Shown: one piece after another, positions 8,618 to 17,773 of the stretch
Layout: each line of letters begins with the position of its first letter
Position numbering within the stretch: position 1 is the first letter of the stretch
Assembly: GCF_040546765.1 (NCBI RefSeq)
Contig: NZ_JBEPOK010000002.1
Coordinates: forward strand, 1-64,000
Direction: 5' to 3'
Source: Arthrobacter sp. OAP107
GTDB lineage: Bacteria; Actinomycetota; Actinomycetes; Actinomycetales; Micrococcaceae
DNA length: 64,000 nucleotides
Position numbers and translations under genes: made by a program
Notes under the pieces: model-generated
Databases searched by the model: none
Seen by the model: only the letters and a program-made list of their open reading frames with translations
Told to the model about the DNA's origin: nothing

Positions 8618-11122
8618 TTACTCCTTGCTTGTTCCGGCCGCCATGGCCTCGCGCCCTGTGGGAGGCAGTTCCAGTCTGACATCGCCAAGTCCACGTGCGA
8701 CGACGATCGGGCCTCCGGCGATGTCGTCCCAGCGACGCGCGGTACTGTTCCACAGCCGTTGCGCGCGGGGGTCGCAGCTGACGTCGATGCTTGCCTGCCC
8801 GCCGGGTTCCAGGTGAAGCTGCGCCCAGCCGATGAGCCGTGGAGGAACGGAGGGGTCCTCGGGGAAGCGGTAGACCTGCACTGTTTCTGTACCTGCGCGG
8901 TTCCCGACGTTGCGGATTGTCACGCGTACGGATGTCACGGTTTCCTGTTCCATGGACGTGATCTTGGCGGCCTCGTAGTCCCATTCTGTGTAGCCGAGGC
9001 CATGTCCGAACCAGAACAGGGGCTGCTCGGCGGAGCTGCTCCATCCGCGGTATCCCACTCCTGTTCCCTCCGAGTACGGGAGCTTGCCGCCGCGTGGTGT
9101 CACTGACCATGCCGGGCCTTGGCCGTCCCGGGCAGGGAATGTGGTTACCAGGCGTCCTGCAGGTTCGACGTCGCCGGTCAGTGCCGCGGCTATGGCGTCG
9201 CCCGCTTCCTGTCCGGGCAGGCCGGCAAACAGCACGGCGTCCACGTCCGCGATCCAAGGCATGAGAACTGGTGTGGCGGCATTCAGGACCACGACGGTCC
9301 GCTTCGCCACGGCTGCCACCGCCGCCACGAGGGCATCCTGGTCCCCGGGCAGGGCGAGGGTGCTCTTGTCCTGGCCTTCCGTTTCCTGTTCCTGCGTGTA
9401 ACCGACGACGACGACGGCCACGTCGGCGTCAGCGGCGGCCGCCACAGCGTCCCGGATGGCGGCGGCGCTGTTTTTCAGCGCAGGTTCTGCGACCAAACCG
9501 ATGAGGCGGTTCTCGTCCTCCGCGTCAGTGGTCGCCGTGATCCGCGCGCCCGGATCGACGTCCCGTGGTGCGGCGTGGCTCTTGGGGCGGAAGAATCCGC
9601 CGCCGGGGCCGTCGTGGAAGGGGGTCCGTACCGATTCGCGGTAGCCGGGTGCAGTTATGTGCCAATTGCCGGCCCCCCGGGTGCCGATCATCATCCTGGC
9701 AGGCTTATCCAGTACCAGCTCGGCTGAGAGTTCGATGGACGACGCTCCCGAGGCCCAGCTTTCCCCACTGACTTCAAGCTCCGGGACTTCAAGATGGCGG
9801 GTGCCGAGCAGATTCCCTTGTTCGTCGAAGATGCGTGCGCGTGCACCGCGGGTCCCGGTTTCCGGGTCGCGGAGGAGTTCCGGGTTCGCTGCGAGCCATT
9901 GCGTGCGGGTCTGGACCCCATCGACGACAGTTACGCGGTCCTCGCCGAGGACCCGCGCTATTCCCGTGGCGGCGCTGACTACGTGGGGCGGGCGCACGAT
10001 GGCTGAGCCGCCGCCTTGCGCCACGGTATCGATGGCGTGACGGCCGATGACCACGACGCCTTCCATGGAGTCCTTGCGGAGTGGAAGAGTGTTGTCGCGG
10101 TTGACCAGGACGGCCATGCTGCGGGCGGCGAGCCGGCGCAGCTGTTCGCGGCGTTCCGGGCTGTCGGGCCGGGGCAGATGCTTTGTCCACTTTCGGCCGC
10201 CGGCGAAGGCCCCCACCCGGGAGGCGAGCCTGAGAAGTCTGCGGAGGTGGTCATCAATGGTGTCCTCGGAGACGTCACCTTTCTGGACGGCCGCAGCCAG
10301 GGACCGGCTCCAGGGAGTGTCCGGTCCGGGCATGACGAGGTCCAGTCCGCCGTTGGCGCTTTCCACGGCTGTTTTGGTGGCAAGCCAATCGGAGATCACC
10401 AGCCCGTCAAAGCCCCATTCCTCTTTGAGGATCTGGTTCAGGAGTTCGTCGTGCTCGGTGGCCGTGGTTCCGTTGATCTTGTTGTAGGAGGCCATGATCG
10501 TCCAGGGCCGGGCGTCTTCGACCATGATCTGGAAGGGAAGTAGATACAACTCCCGGAGGGCATCTTCTGGAACCACCGAGTCCACGGTGGTGCGCTCGGT
10601 TTCGGCTTCGTTGGCCAGGAAGTGTTTCGGCGTCGCCGCGATTCCCCGTTCCTGCAGGGATTGTACGTAGGCCGCCCCGAGATGGCCGGTAAGGACAGGG
10701 TCCTCGCTGAAGCATTCAAACAGGCGTCCGCCCAGAGGGGTCCGGTGAAGGTTTACCGTGGGACCCAGGACCACATGGGTTTCTTGGTCCTCTGCTTCGT
10801 CTGCAAGGATTTGCCCGACCTCGCGCATCAGGTCCAGGTCCCAGCTTTGGGCAATGAGCGTTGCGTTGGGCAGCAGGCAAGCGACCCGCCCTCCGACCAC
10901 CAGCGGCCCCCGTACCCCTGAGGGCCCATCGGACATGACGATCTCCCGCAGGCCGATCGCGGGTTCATCGGACAAGCTGAACATCCTTGCCCCGGAGAGG
11001 AGCCTTACCTTCGAAGGAAGGTCCAAGGTGGCAAGTGCCTGTTCGATGGCGCCGACAGTGTCCTGGTTCATTGCTGCGGTCTCCTGCCTGTCTGTGCTCG
11101 TGAAGGTGTGGTGTTCGCTCAT
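8618..11122 (-). CDS. Glycoside hydrolase family 3 beta-glucosidase-type enzyme
   Basis: 834 residues, the full GH3 architecture: N-terminal TIM-barrel, C-terminal alpha/beta sandwich, and a fibronectin-III-like end (VRVTIRNVGNRAGTETVQVY). The catalytic nucleophile is Asp245 in GFDGLVISDW. The KHF(L)ANEAE motif for substrate binding is near residue 166, and an E-T-E-G-Q-D-x-S-x-L-x-L-P-G stretch fits the acid/base loop of bacterial bgl enzymes. A middle insert at about residues 400-530 resembles the PA14-like insert of some GH3 proteins. No signal peptide is seen, so it acts in the cytoplasm on imported beta-glucosides. Its start overlaps the upstream MFS stop by 4 bases (ATGA). Confidence 0.92.
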   Translation of the reverse strand: MSEHHTFTSTDRQETAAMNQDTVGAIEQALATLDLPSKVRLLSGARMFSLSDEPAIGLREIVMSDGPSGVRGPLVVGGRVACLLPNATLIAQSWDLDLMREVGQILADEAEDQETHVVLGPTVNLHRTPLGGRLFECFSEDPVLTGHLGAAYVQSLQERGIAATPKHFLANEAETERTTVDSVVPEDALRELYLLPFQIMVEDARPWTIMASYNKINGTTATEHDELLNQILKEEWGFDGLVISDWLATKTAVESANGGLDLVMPGPDTPWSRSLAAAVQKGDVSEDTIDDHLRRLLRLASRVGAFAGGRKWTKHLPRPDSPERREQLRRLAARSMAVLVNRDNTLPLRKDSMEGVVVIGRHAIDTVAQGGGSAIVRPPHVVSAATGIARVLGEDRVTVVDGVQTRTQWLAANPELLRDPETGTRGARARIFDEQGNLLGTRHLEVPELEVSGESWASGASSIELSAELVLDKPARMMIGTRGAGNWHITAPGYRESVRTPFHDGPGGGFFRPKSHAAPRDVDPGARITATTDAEDENRLIGLVAEPALKNSAAAIRDAVAAAADADVAVVVVGYTQEQETEGQDKSTLALPGDQDALVAAVAAVAKRTVVVLNAATPVLMPWIADVDAVLFAGLPGQEAGDAIAAALTGDVEPAGRLVTTFPARDGQGPAWSVTPRGGKLPYSEGTGVGYRGWSSSAEQPLFWFGHGLGYTEWDYEAAKITSMEQETVTSVRVTIRNVGNRAGTETVQVYRFPEDPSVPPRLIGWAQLHLEPGGQASIDVSCDPRAQRLWNSTARRWDDIAGGPIVVARGLGDVRLELPPTGREAMAAGTSKE

Positions 11123-12408
11123 CGGACCTTCTTTACCGGGAGAATGGTCAGCGCACCGAGCAGGGCGATCACGGCTGCTACGGCCAGCAAAAGGTCGTAG
11201 CTCCCTCCACCCACTGTGAGCAGTGCTGCTGATACTGCCGGCGCAAGGGTCTGGGGACCGGCCATGGCGATGTTGAAGACGCCGAGGTCCTTCGCTGTGT
11301 CATCCGGGTTGGGGAGGACATCGATGACGAGGGCAAGGTCAACGGCGATGTAGGTGCCGAAGCCGATGCCGATGACCAGTTCCGCCCAATAGAACCCGGT
11401 TGTGGAGCCTGCCAGGCTGAGCATCCATGTGCCTAGGCCGAAGATTATGGCTGAGATCCAGATGAAGACCTTTCGGCGCCCGAGCCTGTCCGAGATCCAT
11501 CCGGCGATTTGGCCCGCCGTAACGAGCGCGAGGGTATAAATCAGGACACCGGTCGCCAAAGCGCCTGCTGCGTCTTGTTTGGAGAGGCCCAGGTCCTGCT
11601 GCAGGTAGAGGAGGCGGAACGTGACGAACATGAACAGTGCCAGGACGACAAGGAAGCGTGAGATCCAGGCGAAGGCGAAGTCCGGGTGTTTGACCGGGTT
11701 GACCCAGAAGGTCTTCAAGGCGGTGCGGAAGCCATCCTCGGATGCAGGTCGGCGTTTCATGGGCTGGTCCGGCAGCACGAATGCAAAGACGAGGACCAGG
11801 ATCAGCCCCAGGATCCCGGGAACCAGGAAGAGAAGGAGCATGTTCTGTCCGAGAAGACTTGCCGAGTACGCCGCCCCCAGGCCCGCGGCCTGGGAGGCGA
11901 TGCCAATCATGCCGCTGACTTTGCCGCGCTGCCACTGAGGTATTTGGTCTGCCAGGGAGGCCGTATGGGCAGCGACAGCCGCGTTGCCAAGGGCCTGTGC
12001 GAAGAACCAGCCGATGGCCAGAACCACGACATTCGGTGCCAGGGCGATCACGGTCAGGCTTGCCAGGAGTCCGACGGCTCCAGCGACCAGCCATGGGCGA
12101 CGGCGGCCAAAACGCCCAATGGTCCGGTCGCTCAGCCGGCCAAAGACGGGATCGAAGAGGAGGGCAGCGAAGGCGCCCATGGAGATGACGAAACCGAGGG
12201 TCGGGGCAACGTCCGCCGGGGACACCAAGGACTGCACCTTGAGCGTCATCCCGGCCACGATGGGCACGGAAAGAGCCGTCAGAAGTCCAAGCCGGGCCAG
12301 CACCATCGTGGCAATCACGTTTGCTTTGGCTTTTTCTTTGGGAGCAAAGGCCGTGGGCGACGGCAACGTCGCTCCTGCAGCCGGATCAGACACAACCATG
12401 GGTCTCAT
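11119..12408 (-). CDS. MFS sugar/glycoside transporter
   Basis: About 429 residues, 12 hydrophobic segments. The loop RLSDRTIGRFGRRRPWL is the form seen in glycoside-pentoside-hexuronide and SUC-type carriers; a second half-motif GWISDRLGRRKVF lies mid-protein. It is the first gene of the glycoside operon and overlaps the GH3 start, so it probably imports the glycoside that the hydrolase cleaves. The start is set at 12408; ATG 12399 is an alternative, and the ribosome site is weak for both. Confidence 0.85.
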   Translation of the reverse strand: MRPMVVSDPAAGATLPSPTAFAPKEKAKANVIATMVLARLGLLTALSVPIVAGMTLKVQSLVSPADVAPTLGFVISMGAFAALLFDPVFGRLSDRTIGRFGRRRPWLVAGAVGLLASLTVIALAPNVVVLAIGWFFAQALGNAAVAAHTASLADQIPQWQRGKVSGMIGIASQAAGLGAAYSASLLGQNMLLLFLVPGILGLILVLVFAFVLPDQPMKRRPASEDGFRTALKTFWVNPVKHPDFAFAWISRFLVVLALFMFVTFRLLYLQQDLGLSKQDAAGALATGVLIYTLALVTAGQIAGWISDRLGRRKVFIWISAIIFGLGTWMLSLAGSTTGFYWAELVIGIGFGTYIAVDLALVIDVLPNPDDTAKDLGVFNIAMAGPQTLAPAVSAALLTVGGGSYDLLLAVAAVIALLGALTILPVKKVR

Positions 12409-12478
12409 CGCTTTCTGTGGATTGCAGTGGGGAACATCTGGCATCAATGCCCGAAGTGATGAGTACCACGGTAACACT

Positions 12479-12502
12479 AACAGACCGAGTAGTCGGTCTG
12501 TT
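12479..12502. promoter_or_regulatory. Perfect 10-bp-arm inverted repeat, probable TetR operator
   Basis: AACAGACCGA, 4-bp spacer GTAG, TCGGTCTGTT. Both arms match exactly. It lies about 70 bases before the first gene of the glycoside operon, where promoter elements would be. Its size suits a TetR dimer, and the only TetR gene nearby is the third gene of this operon. Confidence 0.75.
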
Positions 12503-12629
12503 TACCAAATCGTTACTTTACTTCTTGGTTCGTTTCTTCGTTGCCTGCCGGTGTCGAATCCAGTCCGCGGCCACCTGTTCGGCGCGGCCCGTTCTTTCCG
12601 GCGCCGCCCCGGACAGCTCCCGAGATCCG

Positions 12630-12960
12630 ATCACAGCGAGATCGTGCTGGCCCTCGGATTTGGCCTGGGCGTCATAGCGCTCACGCAGGCCGCCGTCTGC
12701 CTCGTGACCAGGACAACGCCGGGATCGCCTCCGCACTGCTTAACTCGGCCCAGCAGATTGGCGTCGCTCTCGTCTCGCCTTGCTGGCCGTCGTCGCCGCA
12801 ACTTCTCCGCCACGCCCAAGTACGACGGCGCCGCCACAAGCAGCGCGATACCGTATCCCGCTGTCAGGGCGGCCACGGTCGCCGCCGGTATGGTGCCGGC
12901 CGGCAGCGTGTGGAGAACGAGCGCTGGGTGCTGTTCAAATCTCACTTTGGCTTCGATGCT
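12630..12960 (+). pseudogene. DHA2-type (EmrB/QacA) MFS transporter, C-terminal remnant with frameshifts
   Basis: Pieces of the C-terminal helices of a 14-TM drug:H+ antiporter appear in changing frames: ALGFGLGVIALTQAAV, then AGIASALLNSAQQIGVAL, then TVAAGMVPAGSV. In intact relatives these are continuous. At least two frameshifts and loss of the N-terminal half make it non-functional. Confidence 0.65.
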
Positions 12961-13039
12961 TTCTACTGCGAGCCAGGCATCGCCAGCGCCCATGAAAAGG
13001 GCGGAAATGAAGGCTAAGTTGGCACGTTCCGGTAGAATT

Positions 13040-13328
13040 TCCTCACCCCGGTCCCGGCAGCGAAGACCTTGGTCGAGCTCAACGACAAGATCCAGGTCTG
13101 GGATGAGGAGGAAGATGCCCGCAGGATCTCCCAGAGGCTCCGCACGATCGGGCAGGACTTCGCCGTCGAACAGCCACTGCTCTCGGCCTTACCGGCAGAA
13201 TCCTTTGATCCGGGCCTGGTCCTGACTCCCCGGGTGGATCGCTCCTCGCTGGTCACAGTCCGTTCGATGAAGTACTCCGTCCCGGCAAGGGTTCATCAAC
13301 CGCGAAGTACGGGTCTCGCTGCGATCTC
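13040..13328 (+). pseudogene. IS21-family IstA transposase, C-terminal fragment
   Basis: The frame gives EEEDARRISQRLRTIGQDFA, then EQPLLSALPAE and LTPRVDRSSLVTVR followed by KYSVPARV, the conserved C-terminal region of IstA-type integrases. The DDE catalytic part is absent. It is directly followed by an IstB remnant, the normal istA-istB order. Confidence 0.75.
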
Positions 13329-14130
13329 ATGAGCCCAACCTCGCCACTTGTCGTGTCCCAATCCCTGCGCCGGGGCAGGGGCCTGACTGAACAACCCGCC
13401 GTTGCCGCGGACGACCAGAACTGCCGCCGGCTCCGCCTGCCAACTATCAGGGCCGTGCTGGACGAAGCGCTCTCCGTCCCTGGCAAAGAACAACTGAGCT
13501 ATCAAGGGTTCCTCGCGGAACTGCTTCTGGCAGAGTGCGATGACCGGGACAGGCGTTCCTCGATCAGAAGAGTCAAATCTGGCTTCCCACGAGATAAATG
13601 TCTCGGGGACTGCGACACGAACCCGAACATCAACGAAGCAACCATCCACACCTTGGCCAAAGGCGCCTGGATTCGCAAGGCCAGCTCCTGCGCCTCATCG
13701 GCGACTCAGGAACCGGCAAGTCGCACCTGCTCATAGGCCTTGGCACCGCGGCAGCGGAACAAGGCTTCAGGGTCAAATACACCCTCGCGACCAGGCTCGT
13801 GAATGAACTGGTCGAGGCCGAGAACGACAAAGCCCTGGCCAAGACCATCGCCCGCTACGGACGAGCGGATCTGCTCTGCATCGACGAGCTCGGGTAATGG
13901 AACTGAACAAACGCGGAGCCGAGCTCCTCTTCCATGTCCTCACCGAACGCGAAGAAAAAGCCTCCGTCGCGATCGCCACCAACGAATCCTTCTCGGGCTG
14001 GAACAAAACCTTCACCGACCCGCGCCTCTGTGCTGCGATCGTGGACCGCCTCACTTACAACGGCACCATCATCGAAACTGGCACCGACTCCTACCGCCTC
14101 GCCCACACTCGCCCAACAAACCGCCAGCTA
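13329..14130 (+). pseudogene. IS21-family IstB helper ATPase, broken by frameshifts
   Basis: The AAA+ helper of IS21 transposition. Conserved blocks appear in three frames: LRLPTIRAVLDEAL and QGFLAELLLAECDDRDRRSS; then GDSGTGKSHLLIGLGTAAAE (Walker A) and ARYGRADLLCIDELG (Walker B); then, after a stop at about 13896, GAELLFHVLTEREEK, NESFSGWNKTFTDPRLCAA and IETGTDSYRLAHTR. Several indels and an internal stop inactivate it. Its 3' end abuts the stop of the SnoaL-like gene on the other strand. Confidence 0.85.
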
Positions 14131-14529
14131 GGGCTGACCCCAGAAGGCGTCCTCCGCCTGTCCGTCCGCCGAGAAGAGCCTGACCTCCACGATCTTTCCA
14201 TCACGGATCGTGAGGAGATCGACGCCGGACATGTCCATCGATGCATCCGCGCGCTTGCCGGAGAACTGCACCGGCACAGCGGCGAATTCGCCATTCGTCA
14301 TCGCAGGCCCGGTGACGGCGAGCTCGAAGGTTCCCTGGCTTGTCTCCATCATCCCGCCGAGCAGCGCCCCCACACCGTTGATTCCCCTGTGTTCGCCGGA
14401 GAAGCGGTTCGAGCCTGGCTGGTGCCAGACGACGTCGGGGCTGAGCAATGCCATTGCCGAGGGGACATCGCCCTGGCCGAGGGCGTCGAAGTATGATCCG
14501 GCTATGGCATCGGGTGTCTGGTCAGTCAT
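14128..14529 (-). CDS. SnoaL-like / nuclear transport factor 2 family protein
   Basis: 133 residues from the ATG at 14529, chosen because AAGGAG lies 6 bases upstream; an upstream in-frame ATG at 14562 overlaps the operator. The pattern SYFDALGQGDVPSAMALLSP followed by DVVWHQPG, and a C-terminal DLLTIRDGKIVEVRLF, is typical of the SnoaL/NTF2-like cone fold, which serves as isomerase, hydrolase or ligand-binding domain. It is divergent from an HxlR regulator with shared operators between them, so it is probably induced by an electrophile or quinone-like signal. The reaction is unknown. Confidence 0.82.
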   Translation of the reverse strand: MTDQTPDAIAGSYFDALGQGDVPSAMALLSPDVVWHQPGSNRFSGEHRGINGVGALLGGMMETSQGTFELAVTGPAMTNGEFAAVPVQFSGKRADASMDMSGVDLLTIRDGKIVEVRLFSADGQAEDAFWGQP

Positions 14530-14548
14530 TGTGCTCTCCTTGATTTGA

Positions 14549-14596
14549 GTTACGAAGCTCATGGTTACATTCGGTAACCTGTTACATCAACGTAAC
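14549..14596. promoter_or_regulatory. GTTAC repeats, probable HxlR operators
   Basis: GGTTAC-attcg-GTAACC (14563-14579) and GTTAC-atcaac-GTAAC (14581-14596) are two adjacent inverted repeats, with a further half-site GTTAC at 14549. They fill the 82-bp space between the divergent SnoaL-like and HxlR starts, fitting autoregulation and control of the partner gene. Confidence 0.65.
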
Positions 14597-14611
14597 TAAG
14601 GAGCCGGAACC

Positions 14612-14998
14612 ATGAACGCACCCGACTGGGACGTCATGGTGGCCACCTGCCCGTCGCGGACTTCCCTGGCGAAAATCGCCAACAAGTGGACTGCCATGAT
14701 TATCATCGCCCTGAGTGGCGGTCCGTTGAGGTTCGGCGAATTGCGTCACGCCGTGGACGGCATCAGCGGCAAGGTCCTGGCCGATACCCTGCGGGATCTG
14801 GAGCGCGATGGGATCCTAGAGCGGACGGCCTATGACGAAATGCCCCCACGCGTTGAATATGAACTGACCTCTCTGGGCCAAACGCTGCGAGAACCGTTGA
14901 CGGCGCTGGGCCGCTGGGCCGAACAACACATCGAAGACGTGCTGTCAGCCCGGGATTCCTATGACCGCCAAACCGCCCCAAGGCCCTTGGGCTACTAG
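14612..14998 (+). CDS. HxlR-family transcriptional regulator
   Basis: 128 residues, the normal size. It opens with CPSRTSLAKIANKWTAMII; most HxlR proteins have a Cys at this position that senses electrophiles or redox state, and Cys13 here fits. The winged helix includes RFGELRHAVDGISGKVLADT followed by LRDLERDGILER. A ribosome site (aaggag) precedes the ATG. It lies divergent to the SnoaL-like gene, with paired palindromes between. Confidence 0.9.
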   Translation: MNAPDWDVMVATCPSRTSLAKIANKWTAMIIIALSGGPLRFGELRHAVDGISGKVLADTLRDLERDGILERTAYDEMPPRVEYELTSLGQTLREPLTALGRWAEQHIEDVLSARDSYDRQTAPRPLGY

Positions 14999-15380
14999 TA
15001 CTACAGTCGCAGATATTCTCGTTGCTGCCGTTTCCTGTAGTGACTCGCTAGCAGGCGTGCCCGGAGTTCGGTTTCACCGTGGTTACCGTGCGAGCAATGG
15101 CTGACCGGCCGTCAAATAGACGTTGATGCTTCCGGAATCGGCTTGGCTGCGTCTCATTCACGTGTGCGCTTACATGCGTTGATAGGGACTGATGTCTACC
15201 GCCTTCGGGCGTCCGGAAGGGGTGTCGAAACAACCAAAATCGGTCCATGCACGGTGCGTCTGCGTGGAACTCATCGGCTCCCTCTCGCAACTGTGGTGTG
15301 AGGAGTGAAAAGCAGAGCGATCGGGACGGGACGGACGACCACTGCCGGGTCATGGTCGTCCGCCCTGTTGTCCTGTCCTG
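14999..15380. other. Intergenic gap, no gene seen
   Basis: About 380 bases between convergent HxlR and permease genes. No open frame has family features and no clear hairpin with a T run was found. Confidence 0.5.
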
Positions 15381-16877
15381 TTACGGCTGCCGGGCTGTGG
15401 AGTGGGTGACAATGGGTGCAGCTCCGGTGTGGACCTCGCGTGCAGCGGCGATCTGGCGGATCCGCCCGCGGCATGCGTACCAGCCGGCGATCATGAGAGC
15501 GACGGCGATTGCGGTTACGACCATGGTCAACGGGGAGTCGATAAGGATCATGACAAGGACCACGGCGAGGAAGGCAATGGTGAGATAGCCGGTAAATGGG
15601 GCTCCGGGCATGCGGAACGAGGGACGCTGGGTCCAACCTTTCCTGCTCCACCGCTGAAACTGGATTTGGCACAGGACGATCGCGGCCCACGCGACGATGA
15701 TGCCAACAGCCGCGATGTTGAGGACGATCTCGAACGCGTCGCCGGGGACGATGTAGTTCAGCGGGATGCCGAGGAAGGAGACTGCTGCGGTGATGGCAAT
15801 GCCGCCGTAGGGGACGCCCGCCTTGTTCATTCGGAGCGCGAATTTCGGCGCTGAGCCGGCGGCTGCCATCGAGCGAAGGATTCGTCCGGTTGAGTAGAGC
15901 CCGGCGTTGAGTGAAGACAGGGCGGCTGTGAGCACGACGAGGTTCATGATGGAGTCGATGCCATTGATGCCGATTGAGCTGAAGAACGTCACGAACGGGC
16001 TCACGCCCTTTTCGTAGGCGGTGTAGGGCAGCAGCAGTGAGAGCAAGACGACGGATCCCACGTAGAAGACCGCGATGCGGGCGATTACGGCGTTGATCGC
16101 CTTAGGCATGACCTTGGCCGGGTTCTCGGTCTCGCCGGCGGCGGTGCCGACGAGCTCAATTGAGCCGTAGGCGAAGATGATTCCCGACATGAGCAGGATC
16201 GTCGGCAGGATGCCGTTCGGGAAGATCCCGCCGTTGTCGGAGATGAGCTGGAAGCCGACCGGGCCACCGGTAGCGGTGCCGAAGACGACGAAATAGATGC
16301 CCACGAGGAGGAACACGACCAGTGCGGCGACCTTGATGAGGGCAAACCAGAATTCCATCTCGCCGAAGACCTTGACGGAGACAAGGTTGAGGGCAAGGAC
16401 GAGCACCAGGGCGGTGAGGGCCCAGCTCCATTGCGGGACAGCGGCGATCCAGGGGACGTACCTGCCGAAGAAGCTCATGTAGAGCGCGGCAGCGGTCGTG
16501 TCGGCGACCGTCGTCGCGGCCCAAACCAGCCAGTAGAACCATCCCACGGTGAACGCTGCCTTCTCCCCGAAGAATTCCCGGGCGTAGGAGACGAACGAGC
16601 CCGACGACGGCCGGTGCAGTACGAGTTCACCGAGGGCGCGCAGGATCAGGAAGGCGAAGGCTCCGCAGATTGCGTAGGCGATGAAGAGTGCTGGCCCGGC
16701 TGCGGCAAGGCGGCCACCTGCGCCGAGGAACAGGCCGGTGCCGATCGCGCCCCCGATGGCGATCATCTGGATTTGTCGGGATTTAAGTCCTTTCTGGTAG
16801 CCGGCATCCTCGGCGTGCAGGACTTGGTCAGGTGCGTGTGCGTGCCCGGAGTCTGTGACGGGCGGCTGAATCGACAT
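15381..16877 (-). CDS. Amino acid permease (APC superfamily, AAT family)
   Basis: 498 residues, 12 predicted membrane segments. The N-terminal signature KGLKSRQIQMIAIGGAIGTG, followed by LFLGAGGRL, and the segment GSFVSYAREFFGEKAAFTVG are characteristic of the AAT group (CycA, GabP, AnsP, ProY, LysP). AAGETENPAKVMPKAINAV in the middle is also conserved. It imports an amino acid with protons across the plasma membrane. A ribosome site (aggaagg) precedes the start. It is divergent from RidA and a PLP C-S lyase, suggesting a sulfur or D-amino acid substrate, possibly of the D-Ser/D-Ala/Gly type; this is inferred from context. Confidence 0.9.
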   Translation of the reverse strand: MSIQPPVTDSGHAHAPDQVLHAEDAGYQKGLKSRQIQMIAIGGAIGTGLFLGAGGRLAAAGPALFIAYAICGAFAFLILRALGELVLHRPSSGSFVSYAREFFGEKAAFTVGWFYWLVWAATTVADTTAAALYMSFFGRYVPWIAAVPQWSWALTALVLVLALNLVSVKVFGEMEFWFALIKVAALVVFLLVGIYFVVFGTATGGPVGFQLISDNGGIFPNGILPTILLMSGIIFAYGSIELVGTAAGETENPAKVMPKAINAVIARIAVFYVGSVVLLSLLLPYTAYEKGVSPFVTFFSSIGINGIDSIMNLVVLTAALSSLNAGLYSTGRILRSMAAAGSAPKFALRMNKAGVPYGGIAITAAVSFLGIPLNYIVPGDAFEIVLNIAAVGIIVAWAAIVLCQIQFQRWSRKGWTQRPSFRMPGAPFTGYLTIAFLAVVLVMILIDSPLTMVVTAIAVALMIAGWYACRGRIRQIAAAREVHTGAAPIVTHSTARQP

Positions 16878-17356
16878 GGGAAGCCTTCCTGTGGGTGTGA
16901 AGCTCGAACTGCGAGGCCTGATGGTCTACGGCGTAACCGCCGAAGTGGGGTCGGGCCGGCGGATGTCCGCCCTTTGCGGGGCTTCAAAGCATTGGAGGTG
17001 ATTGCCGTTCTGGGCGGGCCCGCGGTTGGGCGGTAATGAGCGGAACGACGGATATGGCAAGACCTGAACCCCGACTGTCAGAGATTCAAATCACAGTTGA
17101 GAGTATGCGGCATATCACATCCAAAGATCAACATCTTGTTGGATAGATTTTGATGACTCTTGGCGCGATGCCAAGGGAACTAGCGAAATGACGGGCTGTA
17201 GCGGATAACGCTCGGTCTACCGCATGTAAACGAAATGTGTAATAATTGTAGAAAGTCCCGCTTCACCCAAACTGTATGTTGAATACTCTTGGAAGTGGAT
17301 CGACGTGGCGTGCTTGCTGCGCCGCGTCTGTCTCTCGAACGTCTGGAAGGTTTCTC
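16878..17356. other. Divergent promoter region (permease / ridA)
   Basis: About 480 bases with locally lower GC. A short palindrome TATGC-G-GCATA lies at 17104-17114, a possible operator for the regulator encoded at 19449. No credible gene was seen. Confidence 0.4.
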
Positions 17357-17773
17357 ATGGCTGAGTCCGTTACGTCCACACCGCTCTATGAACGCGCGGT
17401 CCGTGTGGGGGATCTGCTCTTTGTCTCCGGCCAACTCCCTATCGGAGATGGTGGGTTGCTCTATCCCGGGCGCGTGGGCCAGGAAGTTACCGTCGAGCAG
17501 GCGCGTGAGGCTGCAGTGCTCGCTGCCAGCCGATGCCTGGACGTCATCCGTGACGAACTCGGGTCCTTGGACGCGGTCAAGCGTATCGTCCGGATCGGAG
17601 GGTATGTCTCAGCAGGGGAAGGATTCGTCGATGCGCCCGCCGTGGTCGATGGTGCGTCCCGGCTCGCCCTCGATGTCCTTGGAGAAAAAGGGCACCATGC
17701 GCGGTTGGCAATGGGAGTAGCCTCGCTGCCGCTGGGTGCATGCGTCGAGATTGAAATGACTGTCCAGTGCTAA
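17357..17773 (+). CDS. RidA-family enamine/imine deaminase
   Basis: 138 residues from the ATG at 17357, placed by a GGAAGG ribosome site; the frame is open upstream but that part is not RidA-like. VRVGDLLFVSGQLP is the family start strand and DVLGEKGHHARLAMGVASLP its C-terminal core, followed by EIEMTVQ. RidA proteins hydrolyse reactive 2-aminoacrylate and related enamines made by PLP enzymes. The next gene encodes a PatB/MalY-type lyase that would produce such an intermediate. The two overlap by 7 bases, so they are co-translated. Confidence 0.85.
   Translation: MAESVTSTPLYERAVRVGDLLFVSGQLPIGDGGLLYPGRVGQEVTVEQAREAAVLAASRCLDVIRDELGSLDAVKRIVRIGGYVSAGEGFVDAPAVVDGASRLALDVLGEKGHHARLAMGVASLPLGACVEIEMTVQC

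Noticed and set aside
12631..12993. Minus-strand frame resembling MFS helices (LTAGYGIALLVAA)
   Set aside because: The better-supported reading is the plus-strand DHA2 MFS remnant, whose blocks follow the family order. The minus similarity is short and probably due to composition.
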